A DNA stretch of 64,000 nt from an uncultured Caulobacterales bacterium (GCA_903900155.1 CAIUMD010000015.1:1-64000); one strand, 5' to 3'; positions 1-7,570 are shown, numbered from the stretch's first letter. The notes: a model not told the origin generated them from the letters alone. Numbers and translations: made by a program.

Positions 1-76
1 CCGCCACCGGCACGCCCGCTTCCTGCTCGCGCAGGATCCCAATAATCTGCTCTTCCGTGAACCGTGACCGCTTCAT
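1..76 (-). CDS. IS3-family transposase OrfA, N-terminus (cut by window edge)
   Basis: Reading the reverse strand from an ATG at 76 gives MKRSRFTEEQIIGILREQEA, the characteristic start of the small OrfA protein (HTH_8 / transposase_8 family) of IS3-group elements. OrfA binds the element ends and, by programmed frameshifting in this family, is fused to the DDE transposase OrfB. Only about 25 codons are inside the window; the rest lies to the left. A GGAC stretch precedes the start. The ORF track missed it because it is open at the window edge. Confidence 0.85.
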   Translation of the reverse strand, partial: MKRSRFTEEQIIGILREQEAGVPVA

Positions 77-139
77 TCGTCCGTCCTTTTGGTGCGCGGA
101 CTCTAATTATTCCTGGAGGAGTTTCAGGGGGTCACGTCA
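1..139 (-). mobile_element. IS3-family insertion sequence, left end only
   Basis: The OrfA start is preceded by an inverted-repeat-like terminus. On the reverse strand the element begins TGACGTGACCCCCTGAAACT at about position 139, matching the TGA...CCCC terminus style of IS3-family elements of the IS407 type. The 60 bases between terminus and OrfA start are the usual leader length. The other end and the target-site duplication are outside the window, so the exact outer base is uncertain by one or two. Confidence 0.75.
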
Positions 140-317
140 CGGCTCAGCGGTTGAACGAAAAGGCGGGGGCTGTACTGGACGACATGGGCATCCAAGTCTT
201 CCACGCTCCCGCGTTGCACGGCGAGATCAGAAGACGCCCCCTCCGCCTAGTTCATTCGGCTTCGTAGGTCGTGATGCGCGCCGGCTTCCTGAGGTAATTT
301 ACGACGGGGCGCCGGCC

Positions 318-1457
318 TCACGCGGTCTCAACAGCGATCGCACGAGACGAGGACTTCGACGAAATCGTTTTCGAAAGTGCAAACGTATAGTCATGCTCAA
401 CACCAGCTTTTGTGCCGGGACGGAAAGCATTAGTTTGACGTTTGCGCAATGACGTCGTCTGAACATCACCTAGAAGGCTTACCGTGTACTTCTTGAAGCC
501 GACCTCCAAAGACTTCGTAAGGTTCTCGGTGATCACGTCGCGCTCCAGCGCGCCTCCGATACGTATTACGATCGTCGCGTTTTCGGCCGCAAGCGGAGCA
601 ATGCCTGCCCAAACCTCGGCGAGGAAACGCCAGTAGAGATCCTGACCCGTGTGCCGATCATCTGCGTAAAGCTTCGCCTGCGGGGCGCTACCGCCGCCCA
701 GGAACCACAATCGTAGCCACTGATCTTCGCCGTAGTCCGTCACGTCCAGATACGGCGGTGAAGTGACAATCAGCTTCACCGAACGACGAAGACCTTTGTG
801 AACGTCAGCTCCGTCTCTCGCGTCCGCAAGGACGACTTTGCCGGTTAAGTCGGGCTTGCCAATTTTAAGGCGAAACTTAGCGAGCTCCCGCAACACTTCG
901 AAAGCGTTTCGCTCGGGCGGCTCTAGTCCACGCTCGGTCCACCAGCGAATGGAATACTCCGGCTTAGTCGAAATCGTTCGCGGCATTCTGTTCGACAGGC
1001 ACAGCTTTGAGCGATGGCTCTCCCCGTGCAAGGCGCCTAGCATCATAGCGGCAATGAAGCGATCGATGCGGTTGGCGCGCCAATCGAGCGCTTCGCGCAA
1101 ATAGAGAATCTGACCGAGCGTCTTCTCATGAAAACAATGGTCGAAGAACGGCGTGGGCGATGGCGGGCGATTTTCGGGAATCTGCCCTTCGAGTTCGGTG
1201 ATGCGGCGCAGTACCTGGAGCAACGATGGAGCATCGGCCTTTGCGCCGGAAATGCACGCGGCCACCGGATTGATGTCGGTGCCAGCGGCTTTGCGGCCCA
1301 TCAGCAGGCTTTGAAACACGGTGGTGCCGCGGCCGGAAAATGGATCGTAGACGACATCGCCCACCGATGAATAGGCAAGGATGTTACGCTCCGCGAATTC
1401 CTCGGGGAACATCGCGAAGTAGGGGCAGATCGAATGAAGAGGATGACGTTGCGCCAT
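318..1457 (-). CDS. DNA methyltransferase (N4-cytosine/N6-adenine type)
   Basis: A 379-residue S-adenosylmethionine-dependent DNA methyltransferase. The SAM-binding motif I, DPFSGRGTT, lies at residues 38-46, followed by an acidic turn in AGTDINP. The catalytic motif IV is TSPPY at residues 232-236. SPPY is typical of exocyclic-amino N4-cytosine enzymes, but N6-adenine activity cannot be excluded. The motif order (SAM site first, about 190 residues, then SPPY) is alpha-like, with the intervening part as the likely target-recognition region. It is the last gene of a three-gene minus-strand operon; its ATG overlaps the stop of the upstream gene (TAATG), implying translational coupling. It probably modifies host DNA as the protective or marking arm of the cassette. 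Specificity is unknown. Confidence 0.85.
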   Translation of the reverse strand: MAQRHPLHSICPYFAMFPEEFAERNILAYSSVGDVVYDPFSGRGTTVFQSLLMGRKAAGTDINPVAACISGAKADAPSLLQVLRRITELEGQIPENRPPSPTPFFDHCFHEKTLGQILYLREALDWRANRIDRFIAAMMLGALHGESHRSKLCLSNRMPRTISTKPEYSIRWWTERGLEPPERNAFEVLRELAKFRLKIGKPDLTGKVVLADARDGADVHKGLRRSVKLIVTSPPYLDVTDYGEDQWLRLWFLGGGSAPQAKLYADDRHTGQDLYWRFLAEVWAGIAPLAAENATIVIRIGGALERDVITENLTKSLEVGFKKYTVSLLGDVQTTSLRKRQTNAFRPGTKAGVEHDYTFALSKTISSKSSSRAIAVETA

Positions 1458-2497
1458 TAAGCAGTCGCGAGAATCATGGGCCTGAAAGTCTGCACCCAGG
1501 CATGTAGATTGCCGACATCAGCGTGACCGGCAACCCGCCCTGCCGCGCCCGCGTCCTCCATCAACGCCGGAATGGATTCGGTTATCCTGAGACGATCGAG
1601 GATAACGCCATGGCGCCCATGAAGGCGGCGTAGGGCGTTGAAGGTCGCAGTTTCAAACGGCGCATCGCTGCCGGGTTCGGTGACCTCATGATGTCCGAGG
1701 AACGGAACCGCTAGAGACGGCATAGCGACCCGATAGGGAGCGCGTTCGAACCAGTCCAGGAAAGCGTCCAGATGGTTCAAGACGGACTTGGAGTCCCAGT
1801 CCGCACCCGTAGCCGCCTGGCAGACAACAAACATGGTGCCGATCCGCCGGTCGCCAAATTCACGCCAGCCGAGGACGTCTACTTGGTCGTCCTTGGCTTT
1901 TTCCGGAAGGCCGGCCGGCGCGGGCACGTGCGCGGCCGCATAGCCAATCTCCTTGGCCAGGGCGTCGAGAGCGGCGGCGAAATTGGACTTGTCAGGCCGT
2001 GGAAAGCCGAACCAATGCGTACGTCCATGGCGCAGTAACCCCGCGACGCCGAAGCTGGCGCACAGGTGAAACAGGCGCCGGCCTGCGTCGATCGCCGCAT
2101 TTACGGTGCCGTTCTTGTTGAAGAGGCCAAAGGTGTAGCCGCTCATCAAGAGCATGAAGACGTATGCCGACCGCGCAGGTGTGCTGACGTCGGATTTGGT
2201 GCTGATCTGGAAGGGAGCCGCCCGAACTTCAAACGGGTAGCCCTCTCCCAGCGCCTTAGCCCGGAAGGCGATTTCCTCCGCGACGCGCCCAGAGAGATCT
2301 TCCCGCTCGGTTTCGATAATCTCTTCTTCCGCCAAGCCATCACCCAAAACGCGACGCTGGCGATCTCCGTCAGAATTCAACCGGTACAGGCTATCGAGAT
2401 CGCCCACGCCCGCTGGCCGCTCCCGAAGCAAAGCTAGTAGCTCGATCCAATCGGCAAGCAACGAGCGACTGGCATGTAAATCTGGACTATTGATCAC
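1457..2497 (-). CDS. Unknown protein of ParB-like/methyltransferase cassette, possible PD-(D/E)XK-type nuclease
   Basis: I do not recognise a named family with certainty. The 346-residue protein has no signal peptide or membrane segment. Around residues 203-237 it reads DDQVDVLGW, then a strand VVCQAATG, then DW..K. An acidic residue, a hydrophobic strand with Q, and a downstream lysine resemble restriction-endonuclease-like folds where Q replaces the usual E/D. This is inference from pattern only. It sits between the ParB-like gene (4-base overlap, ATGA) and the methyltransferase gene (overlapping stop/start), so the three products are probably made in fixed proportion and act together. If it is a nuclease it would be the effector of the system; if not, it could be a structural or recognition subunit. 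Confidence 0.7.
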   Translation of the reverse strand: MINSPDLHASRSLLADWIELLALLRERPAGVGDLDSLYRLNSDGDRQRRVLGDGLAEEEIIETEREDLSGRVAEEIAFRAKALGEGYPFEVRAAPFQISTKSDVSTPARSAYVFMLLMSGYTFGLFNKNGTVNAAIDAGRRLFHLCASFGVAGLLRHGRTHWFGFPRPDKSNFAAALDALAKEIGYAAAHVPAPAGLPEKAKDDQVDVLGWREFGDRRIGTMFVVCQAATGADWDSKSVLNHLDAFLDWFERAPYRVAMPSLAVPFLGHHEVTEPGSDAPFETATFNALRRLHGRHGVILDRLRITESIPALMEDAGAAGRVAGHADVGNLHAWVQTFRPMILATA

Positions 2498-3570
2498 AGA
2501 TCGTCGTCCGGCTGCATCTTAGACCGCATTTCATCGCGTAGAATCCGCACCGATGTCGCGAGTTTCTGGACCGTTTCAAGCAAGAGACCTTGGGTCCCGG
2601 CATCGAAATGGGACATGAGACCCAAGGTCCGCTCGGCGGAAAGTGCAGTGTCCTTCAAAGCCTCTTCAAATCTGAATGACGGCGGCTCGACCTCCTCAAA
2701 GGCCAAGCGGAGCGTCTTGGTCTTTTCCAAGACCGCGATGGCGCGCGGCTCCGTCAGCACTTTTACAAACTGGTTTAGGTCGGGATTCTGACTCCGAATT
2801 ACATGTTCCCGACCCTGCCTGGATTGGCCATACAGCCACCCCATCACGGTTTGAAGTTCACCGATTTGCGCTTTCGGAACTGGGTCCTTCGGCAGGATTG
2901 CGCTCACCTCGTCAGTGAGACCGACGTACTTCCGGACGCTAGGACGGGTAAGCGCAGTATAAAGGTGCGAGAAGTTGAACTTCGCCGCCGTGATATCTGA
3001 CTTGTCGAAGCCTTCCGCGACGGCTTGATCCAGCACGATAAGGCCATTCACGAGGCGCAGGACCGTATTGTGGTTGTCGCCAACCGCCTTGGACACATCC
3101 GCGATCGACGCGCCTTCATCCAGCCAATCCTTCGCATATCGCGCCTTGGCGAAAGCGTCCCATTTCGCGGGGCCATTGATGTGCTTGAAGGCGATGAAGG
3201 AGCGGGCTTCCTGGCGGTTGCTGACCCAGCGGACGCGCACCTTTTCCGGCAGCGGCTTTGGATCGCTCACCGCAGGCAGTCTATACTCTGCCTTCTGGCG
3301 GGCAGCCGTGTTGCCGATCATTCTAAGGGCCGCCAGGCGCCGGTTACCCTCGAGCACGGTGTTGCTGCCCCGCTCAACAATGAGCGGTTCATAGTCAATC
3401 CAGCCGGCAGATAGTACCGAGCTGACAATCTCGTCGATATCCGCCGATGCTATCAGATGACTAATCGCTTCGCCTTCATCGGCGAACGTGTCACTCCCGG
3501 CGCGCGGGTTCTGAAGGTCGAACTGGAGCAGCGCGGGATCGACGTAATCCTCGTCTTTGAATTCGGTCAC
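2494..3570 (-). CDS. ParB/Srx-fold domain protein (first gene of the cassette)
   Basis: A 358-residue protein with an N-terminal ParB-like domain. An FDLQNPR segment near residue 17 and EGNRRLAAL at residues 74-82 correspond to the nucleotide-binding GxRR/GNRR box of ParB, a superfamily that includes CTP-dependent DNA clamps and nuclease-like members. An HTH-like stretch (IADVSKAVGDNHNTVLRLV) follows at about residues 154-172; the C-terminal half is helical and unrecognised. There is no ParA partner, so chromosome or plasmid partition is unlikely. Its place at the head of a cassette with a possible nuclease and a DNA methyltransferase suggests a DNA-sensing or sliding role. The nearest upstream gene on this strand ends at 3968, leaving about 400 bases for a promoter. 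Confidence 0.8.
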   Translation of the reverse strand: MTEFKDEDYVDPALLQFDLQNPRAGSDTFADEGEAISHLIASADIDEIVSSVLSAGWIDYEPLIVERGSNTVLEGNRRLAALRMIGNTAARQKAEYRLPAVSDPKPLPEKVRVRWVSNRQEARSFIAFKHINGPAKWDAFAKARYAKDWLDEGASIADVSKAVGDNHNTVLRLVNGLIVLDQAVAEGFDKSDITAAKFNFSHLYTALTRPSVRKYVGLTDEVSAILPKDPVPKAQIGELQTVMGWLYGQSRQGREHVIRSQNPDLNQFVKVLTEPRAIAVLEKTKTLRLAFEEVEPPSFRFEEALKDTALSAERTLGLMSHFDAGTQGLLLETVQKLATSVRILRDEMRSKMQPDDDL

Positions 3571-3967
3571 GCCGACTCCCCTTAAAAGCGTGGCTGATAG
3601 CGCACACTTTCAGACGCCCACAACCGCAATTGTGCCAGAGCAGTTCAACGCTAGCGAAGCATCTCGGCTCCGTCGAGGAAGAACGCTGCAATTTCCCAGG
3701 TGTATGGCCGATCCGCACCGCGGATCACGCATCGCGCTTCTAAAGCATCATCCAAATTTTGGCATCGGGTGCCAATCTGCCGGCGCGCCACGCCTATTGG
3801 CAACTGACGTAGCCCGTTACACGCGGGCAAGAAGTGAGCAAGACGCATCGCGCTGCCTCGCCCACTTCCCGTCTAAATACCCGGGGGCAAAAAGCCTTCG
3901 GACGACTTAAGCTACCCAATACCAAACCCTGCGCAAGGAGCAGACGACGCGGCCATCACGCGCCCGC
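3571..3967. other. Intergenic region between relaxase and ParB-like gene
   Basis: No convincing gene is seen here; the track ORFs are short and unlike known proteins. It probably contains the promoter of the minus-strand cassette. A 6-bp inverted repeat, TTGGCA-N5-TGCCAA, at 3759-3775 is the only obvious operator-like site. The sequence is AT-richer than flanking coding DNA. Confidence 0.4.
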
Positions 3968-5089
3968 TCACCGCTCCAAATCGTACCCGCGTTGCCGCTC
4001 CAAGATCTCAGCCCCGGCCCGCGACACCCTCACCAGGTCACCGGGCCGAACCTCTGCCCTATCCAGCGCGATCGCCGCCTTGTCGGACTGGAACGTCACG
4101 ATCTTGCCCGAGCCGCGCTCTTCCAGGGTTATTTTCCACTCCCCGTCGGATCGGCTCTGCGCCAGCCCCTTGAACCAGCCCACCACCTCACGAGCCGTTT
4201 CCCTCATGCGCCCAGCGGCACGCTGTAGGGCCTGGAACAGCTCCTTGATCTGACTAGAGCTTAGCCCATCGAACACACGTTCGAAGACGTCCAGGCGTTC
4301 ATGCGCGTCATCCAGCTCCTTGGTTAGGCGCCCGACCTCCCGCGCTTGATCGCGCTCGCGGCGGGCCAAGTGCATCGTCTCGACGCCCTTTTGAACTGCC
4401 GGTTTCAGTTGCTCAACGACAGCGCCAGCCACTCGGCCCGCAAAGGCCTCATCATTCTCCCAGATCGTCGTCAGGATGCCCCTTTCCAGCGCCTGGCGCT
4501 CTTTGGGGTAGGTGACGTCGCGACCTAGGTCCGCAGCCCGCGAGATCGTCGAGTAGTACTCCTTGACGGTCTGGTGCCTGGCGACGCTGCCCTCTATGCC
4601 GCGCTCCAGGCCATGTTCGCGGCCGACCCGTTGCCAGAAGTCGGTCTGCATTTCCGAGAGGGTCTTCTTTCCCCCCAGCCACTTCTTGGCGTTCAACTTG
4701 TCGCCATCCCGGGGCACGACGTAGGCGACCAGGTGCGGCGTCTTCTCGTCGCGGTGAACATGGGCGCTTATGACGTTCTCCGCGCCGTGCCGGTCGCATA
4801 GCCAGTGCAGCGATCCTCGGAAATATGCGGCGTCGTCGCCTCGCCATTCCGGGCTGTGGCCGACGAAGTACTCGATGCACAGCACAGCGTCGGAGCGGTA
4901 CTTGGCCGGAAGCGCCGCCCGGATTGCCGCCAGCGCGCCGGCTCCGGTCTCGGCACCCCAATGCTCGTTCGCCAGCTTGAGCGCCGGGTCGGCGTTGTGA
5001 GTCTCACGCTCCCTGAACGTGTGGGCCAGCGAGCCGCCGATTTCACCGAAGCTCTTGAGCTTGGCCGTGCGGAGGATTGCGTAGGCCAT
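3968..5089 (-). CDS. MobV-family relaxase (Pre/Mob plasmid recombination and mobilization protein)
   Basis: The N-terminus (AYAILRTAKLKSFGEIGGSL, then RERETHNADP) is the signature of Pre/Mob (MobV) relaxases, which nick the origin of transfer and remain attached to the 5' end during mobilization. The metal-binding motif HVHRDEKTPH is complete at residues 110-119, so catalysis is plausible. Residues from about 215 on are charged and helical, a likely coiled coil, ending in a short beta-rich tail. Length is 373 residues, similar to short MobV proteins. It starts 23 bases from a perfect palindrome that is the candidate oriT. With no secretion genes nearby, transfer would depend on a helper conjugative system. 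Confidence 0.88.
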   Translation of the reverse strand: MAYAILRTAKLKSFGEIGGSLAHTFRERETHNADPALKLANEHWGAETGAGALAAIRAALPAKYRSDAVLCIEYFVGHSPEWRGDDAAYFRGSLHWLCDRHGAENVISAHVHRDEKTPHLVAYVVPRDGDKLNAKKWLGGKKTLSEMQTDFWQRVGREHGLERGIEGSVARHQTVKEYYSTISRAADLGRDVTYPKERQALERGILTTIWENDEAFAGRVAGAVVEQLKPAVQKGVETMHLARRERDQAREVGRLTKELDDAHERLDVFERVFDGLSSSQIKELFQALQRAAGRMRETAREVVGWFKGLAQSRSDGEWKITLEERGSGKIVTFQSDKAAIALDRAEVRPGDLVRVSRAGAEILERQRGYDLER

Positions 5090-5111
5090 GGGGTCACCAC
5101 CAGCCTGAGCG

Positions 5112-5142
5112 CAGCAAAGGTGTACTCACTACACCTTTGCTG
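5112..5142 (-). other. Candidate origin of transfer (oriT) of the MobV relaxase
   Basis: A perfect inverted repeat with 13-base arms, CAGCAAAGGTGTA and TACACCTTTGCTG, surrounds the loop CTCAC. Read on the relaxase strand the centre is GTAGTGAGTAC, close to the TAGTGTG/TTA core I recall for pMV158-type MobV nick sites. It lies directly upstream of the relaxase start, the usual place for such an oriT. A partial arm copy (GCAAAGG) follows at about 5145-5151. Confidence 0.65.
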
Positions 5143-5158
5143 TCGCAAAGGTCGCTCG

Positions 5159-5240
5159 CCGGGGCATAGCCCCTGGTCCCCGGCCGCTTCGCGGCTAGGG
5201 GCTCCTCGCCCCTAACCCTCGGCAGGAGGATACCCTCCTG
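5159..5240. repeat. Array of four consecutive hairpins beside the candidate oriT
   Basis: Four short inverted repeats follow one another: GGGGC-ATA-GCCCC (5161-5173), GCCGC-TTC-GCGGC (5183-5195), AGGGGC-N5-GCCCCT (5197-5213) and CAGGAGG-N4-CCTCCTG (5223-5240). None is followed by a T-run, so simple terminators are unlikely. The position between oriT and the plus-strand genes suggests a role in transfer or strand processing (possibly a single-strand initiation site), or in insulating the divergent genes. Confidence 0.55.
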
Positions 5241-5356
5241 CACCACCCCACCACTTTTTGTCGTCCGATTCCGCATGAGCAGCCCAGCCAGTTTCGCCAT
5301 TTGTATTTATCACAGATGGGCTTGAGGCCGTCATCTGCGAATGTTACAGATGACGT

Positions 5357-6097
5357 ATGGCAATGCTCTCAGATCTCGTCCGCGTTACCGCTGAGACGAC
5401 TGGCGATCCAGAATCGACCGTCACCGTGATAGCTCGCGCGCTGCGTGAAGCTGGTTTCATCGCTACGGGCGGCCGAGGACGTAGTGGTGCCAAGATGTCT
5501 GCCAGCGATGCGGCGAGCCTTTTGCTCGGCGTTTGCACCCCGGGCGAAAGCACCAAAGCCGCCGAAACCGTCCGCATCGCCAGTCCTCTGAGGCTTGAGC
5601 GAGGTGCCGAGCTGCCGAATGGCGTAGGCATCTTCCTGGAGGACTACGAGAATGAGCTCGGACTGAGGCCGGGCGAGACCCTGCATAATTGCCTAACCTT
5701 GCTCCTTGAACGCCTTATCGATCCTCCAGAGGCAGCCGCACCGCGAATTGAACCGTCGAAAACCGCTCCGTCCGGAAGACGCTCATTCGACATGACGCCG
5801 TTCAAGTTCAGAGGCGACACGTGGCCAAGCTCCGTCGAGCTTGAGATCGCACGAAACACCTATGGGCTGCGCGCCCATCTAAAACTTCGGGTCCGCGGGG
5901 GCGAACTGCTGAAGCTAACTTTCAGCCCAAACGGCGAGCATTGGATCGTAGATCTGGAAAAAGGCGCACTAGCGAGAGAGAGCCGTGGGAAGCACTCTTC
6001 GATAACGCTCCTGCCCGAGGTGGCACATGGCGTCGTCTCCTGTTTGCGTGGCGGTCAAGCCGAACTATCGCGCGATAACGGCGGCATCGACGCATGA
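5357..6097 (+). CDS. Unrecognised island protein preceding the integrase
   Basis: A 246-residue protein with no match I can name. The first 60 residues (helical, with RVTAETTGDPESTVTVIARALREAG) look like a small winged-helix or HTH domain, and the centre is rich in E and R. The C-terminal 90 residues are strand-rich. It overlaps the next gene by ATGA (6094-6097), forming a unit with the HTH protein and integrase. It is transcribed away from the relaxase, so the 5241-5356 spacer should hold its promoter. A role as regulator or accessory factor of excision is possible but not shown. Confidence 0.7.
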   Translation: MAMLSDLVRVTAETTGDPESTVTVIARALREAGFIATGGRGRSGAKMSASDAASLLLGVCTPGESTKAAETVRIASPLRLERGAELPNGVGIFLEDYENELGLRPGETLHNCLTLLLERLIDPPEAAAPRIEPSKTAPSGRRSFDMTPFKFRGDTWPSSVELEIARNTYGLRAHLKLRVRGGELLKLTFSPNGEHWIVDLEKGALARESRGKHSSITLLPEVAHGVVSCLRGGQAELSRDNGGIDA

Positions 6098-6363
6098 GGA
6101 AGGCCCGAGCCGATCTGCCACCGTCCCTAGCACCCCGGGGCCTCACGATCGCCCAAGCGGCCGCACTTGCCGGCCTCGGAGAAGCCAGTTTCGCTGCCGC
6201 ACGCGCGCGCGGTGAGTATCCGAACCCAACACTCCCGGGCGGCCGTGTGGATCGCGTGCTGCTGGAACAAGCTATGGACCGTCTCAGCGGGATCCTCACT
6301 GAGCGAGAGGTGACCGACCCGCTCGCAGCCTGGGAGAGCCGCCGCAATGCGCGTAGCACTTAG
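6094..6363 (+). CDS. Small HTH DNA-binding protein, possible excisionase (AlpA/Xis-like)
   Basis: An 89-residue protein with an N-terminal segment GLTIAQAAALAGLGEASFAA, the opening of MerR/AlpA-type winged helices, followed by PTLPGGRVDRVLLEQAMD, which fits the wing and recognition contacts of excisionase-like proteins. It overlaps the upstream gene by four bases and the integrase start by 17 bases. Such proteins direct the integrase towards excision or activate its expression. Identification rests on pattern and position, not a clear family match. Confidence 0.6.
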   Translation: MRKARADLPPSLAPRGLTIAQAAALAGLGEASFAAARARGEYPNPTLPGGRVDRVLLEQAMDRLSGILTEREVTDPLAAWESRRNARST

Positions 6364-7465
6364 AGGCATCAACACCGTTCGCAAGCGCCTCAGCAGCGGA
6401 CGCGTCGTGCGGTACTACTATCACCGCGAGACCGGTGTCCGGCTCGAAGGGGAGCCAAACTCTCCGGAGTTCATCGCCTCCTACTCCAGAGCCGAGCAGC
6501 TTGTACGAAATCGCCACGCGACAGGCGTGTTCGCGTCTCTGTCTCGCGACTACATGCGGTCACCTGAGTTCCGCACCCAGCTCGCCGATAGCACCAGGCG
6601 CGAATACGCGCGAAAGCTCGCCTTCGCTGAAGCCGAGTTCGCGGATCTTCCCATCGCGGCACTGAACAATCCCCGCGTGAAAGCGCCCTTGATGGCCTGG
6701 CGCGCCAAGGTCGCCGAAACCTCCGGCGCGCGTGAGGCTGATTACCGGCTCTCGGTCATATCCGCGATGCTGCGCTGGGCCGTCGACAACGGCGTGATCG
6801 AGACAAATCACCTCAAGGGCTTCAAGCGGCTCTATCGCTCGAACCGCGCGGAGGTCATCTGGCTTCCCGAGAATATCGAAGCCTTCATGTCCGCCGCGCC
6901 CGTGGAAATGCAGCAGGCCCTTATCCTAGCTCTGCATACCGGCCTCCGACAGGGTGACCTCCGAAAGCTGTGTTGGAACAACTACGACGGAACGCACCTG
7001 ACGCTGAGGATCGGCAAGAACCAGCGCGGAGGCGTCCAAGGCCCCCTGGTTCACATCCCCTGCACACGGGCGCTCAGAAGCATGCTGGACGGCATGGAGC
7101 GACGCGCGGCGGTGATCCTGACGACAAAGGAAGGTCGCCCCTTCACGGCTCGATATTTCGGCCATCAGTGGGAGAAGGCGATGGTCGCGGCCGGTATGGA
7201 GACATCACCGCTCCACTTCCACGACCTACGCGGCACGGCCGTGACCATGTTGGCGGAAGCCGGCTGCAGCGTCGCGCAGATCGTCGCCATCACCCAGCAC
7301 TCGCTGGCGACCGCGACTCGAATTTTGGAAGTCTATCTCTCGCCGACCAAGCACCTCGCCAACCAGGCGATTGCGCAGTTCGAGAACGCCAAGGAAACGG
7401 AATTTGCAAACCGGCTGCAAACCAGCGCCACCGCGCCGATCTCCAACACCAATCGGAAAGGCTGA
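6347..7465 (+). CDS. Tyrosine recombinase / site-specific integrase
   Basis: A 372-residue phage-type integrase. The active site is complete: Arg201 in HTGLRQGDLRKL, Lys near 224 in the beta-hairpin, His292 and Arg295 in HFHDLRGT, His318 in ITQHS, and the nucleophile Tyr330 in ILEVYLSP. A core-binding domain occupies about residues 60-160. It inserts and excises the island at the adjacent tRNA-Arg gene. It overlaps the small HTH gene, so expression is coupled. It lies next to the tRNA 3' end, as expected for an integrase-attP pair. Confidence 0.93.
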   Translation: MRVALRGINTVRKRLSSGRVVRYYYHRETGVRLEGEPNSPEFIASYSRAEQLVRNRHATGVFASLSRDYMRSPEFRTQLADSTRREYARKLAFAEAEFADLPIAALNNPRVKAPLMAWRAKVAETSGAREADYRLSVISAMLRWAVDNGVIETNHLKGFKRLYRSNRAEVIWLPENIEAFMSAAPVEMQQALILALHTGLRQGDLRKLCWNNYDGTHLTLRIGKNQRGGVQGPLVHIPCTRALRSMLDGMERRAAVILTTKEGRPFTARYFGHQWEKAMVAAGMETSPLHFHDLRGTAVTMLAEAGCSVAQIVAITQHSLATATRILEVYLSPTKHLANQAIAQFENAKETEFANRLQTSATAPISNTNRKG

Positions 7466-7493
7466 AACCCCAATGATTACAAGGGGAGAAGAA

Positions 7494-7570
7494 TGGCGCG
7501 CCCGGAACGATTCGAACGTCCGACCCTCAGATTCGTAGTCTGATGCTCTATCCAGCTGAGCTACGGGCGC
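7494..7570 (-). tRNA. tRNA-Arg (anticodon ACG), island attachment site
   Basis: On the reverse strand the sequence folds into a complete cloverleaf. The acceptor stem GCGCCCG pairs with CGGGCGC, the D arm is GCTC...GAGC, the anticodon arm is TCAGA-CTACGAA-TCTGA with anticodon ACG, and the T arm carries TTCGAAT. The discriminator is G and CCA is encoded. The tRNA is intact, so integration must have regenerated its 3' end, the usual outcome for this class of element. Confidence 0.96.

Larger units (their letters stand above)
1..7493. mobile_element. Integrative mobilizable element / genomic island at tRNA-Arg (right part)
   Basis: The right edge is the 3' end of tRNA-Arg, next to a tyrosine integrase that ends 28 bases away, the classic arrangement for tRNA-targeted integration. 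Inward lie an HTH protein, a MobV relaxase with an oriT-like palindrome, a three-gene cargo cassette and an IS. No conjugation (type IV secretion) genes are visible, so the element would be mobilized rather than self-transmissible. By eye, base composition is more AT-rich than the downstream chromosome. I found no second copy of the tRNA 3' end between 1 and 7493, so the left attachment site is probably beyond the window. Confidence 0.75.

Noticed and set aside
5094-5300. 68-residue ORF across the oriT and hairpin block
   Set aside because: It runs straight through the palindrome and hairpin array and has no ribosome-binding site, so it is probably not coding.
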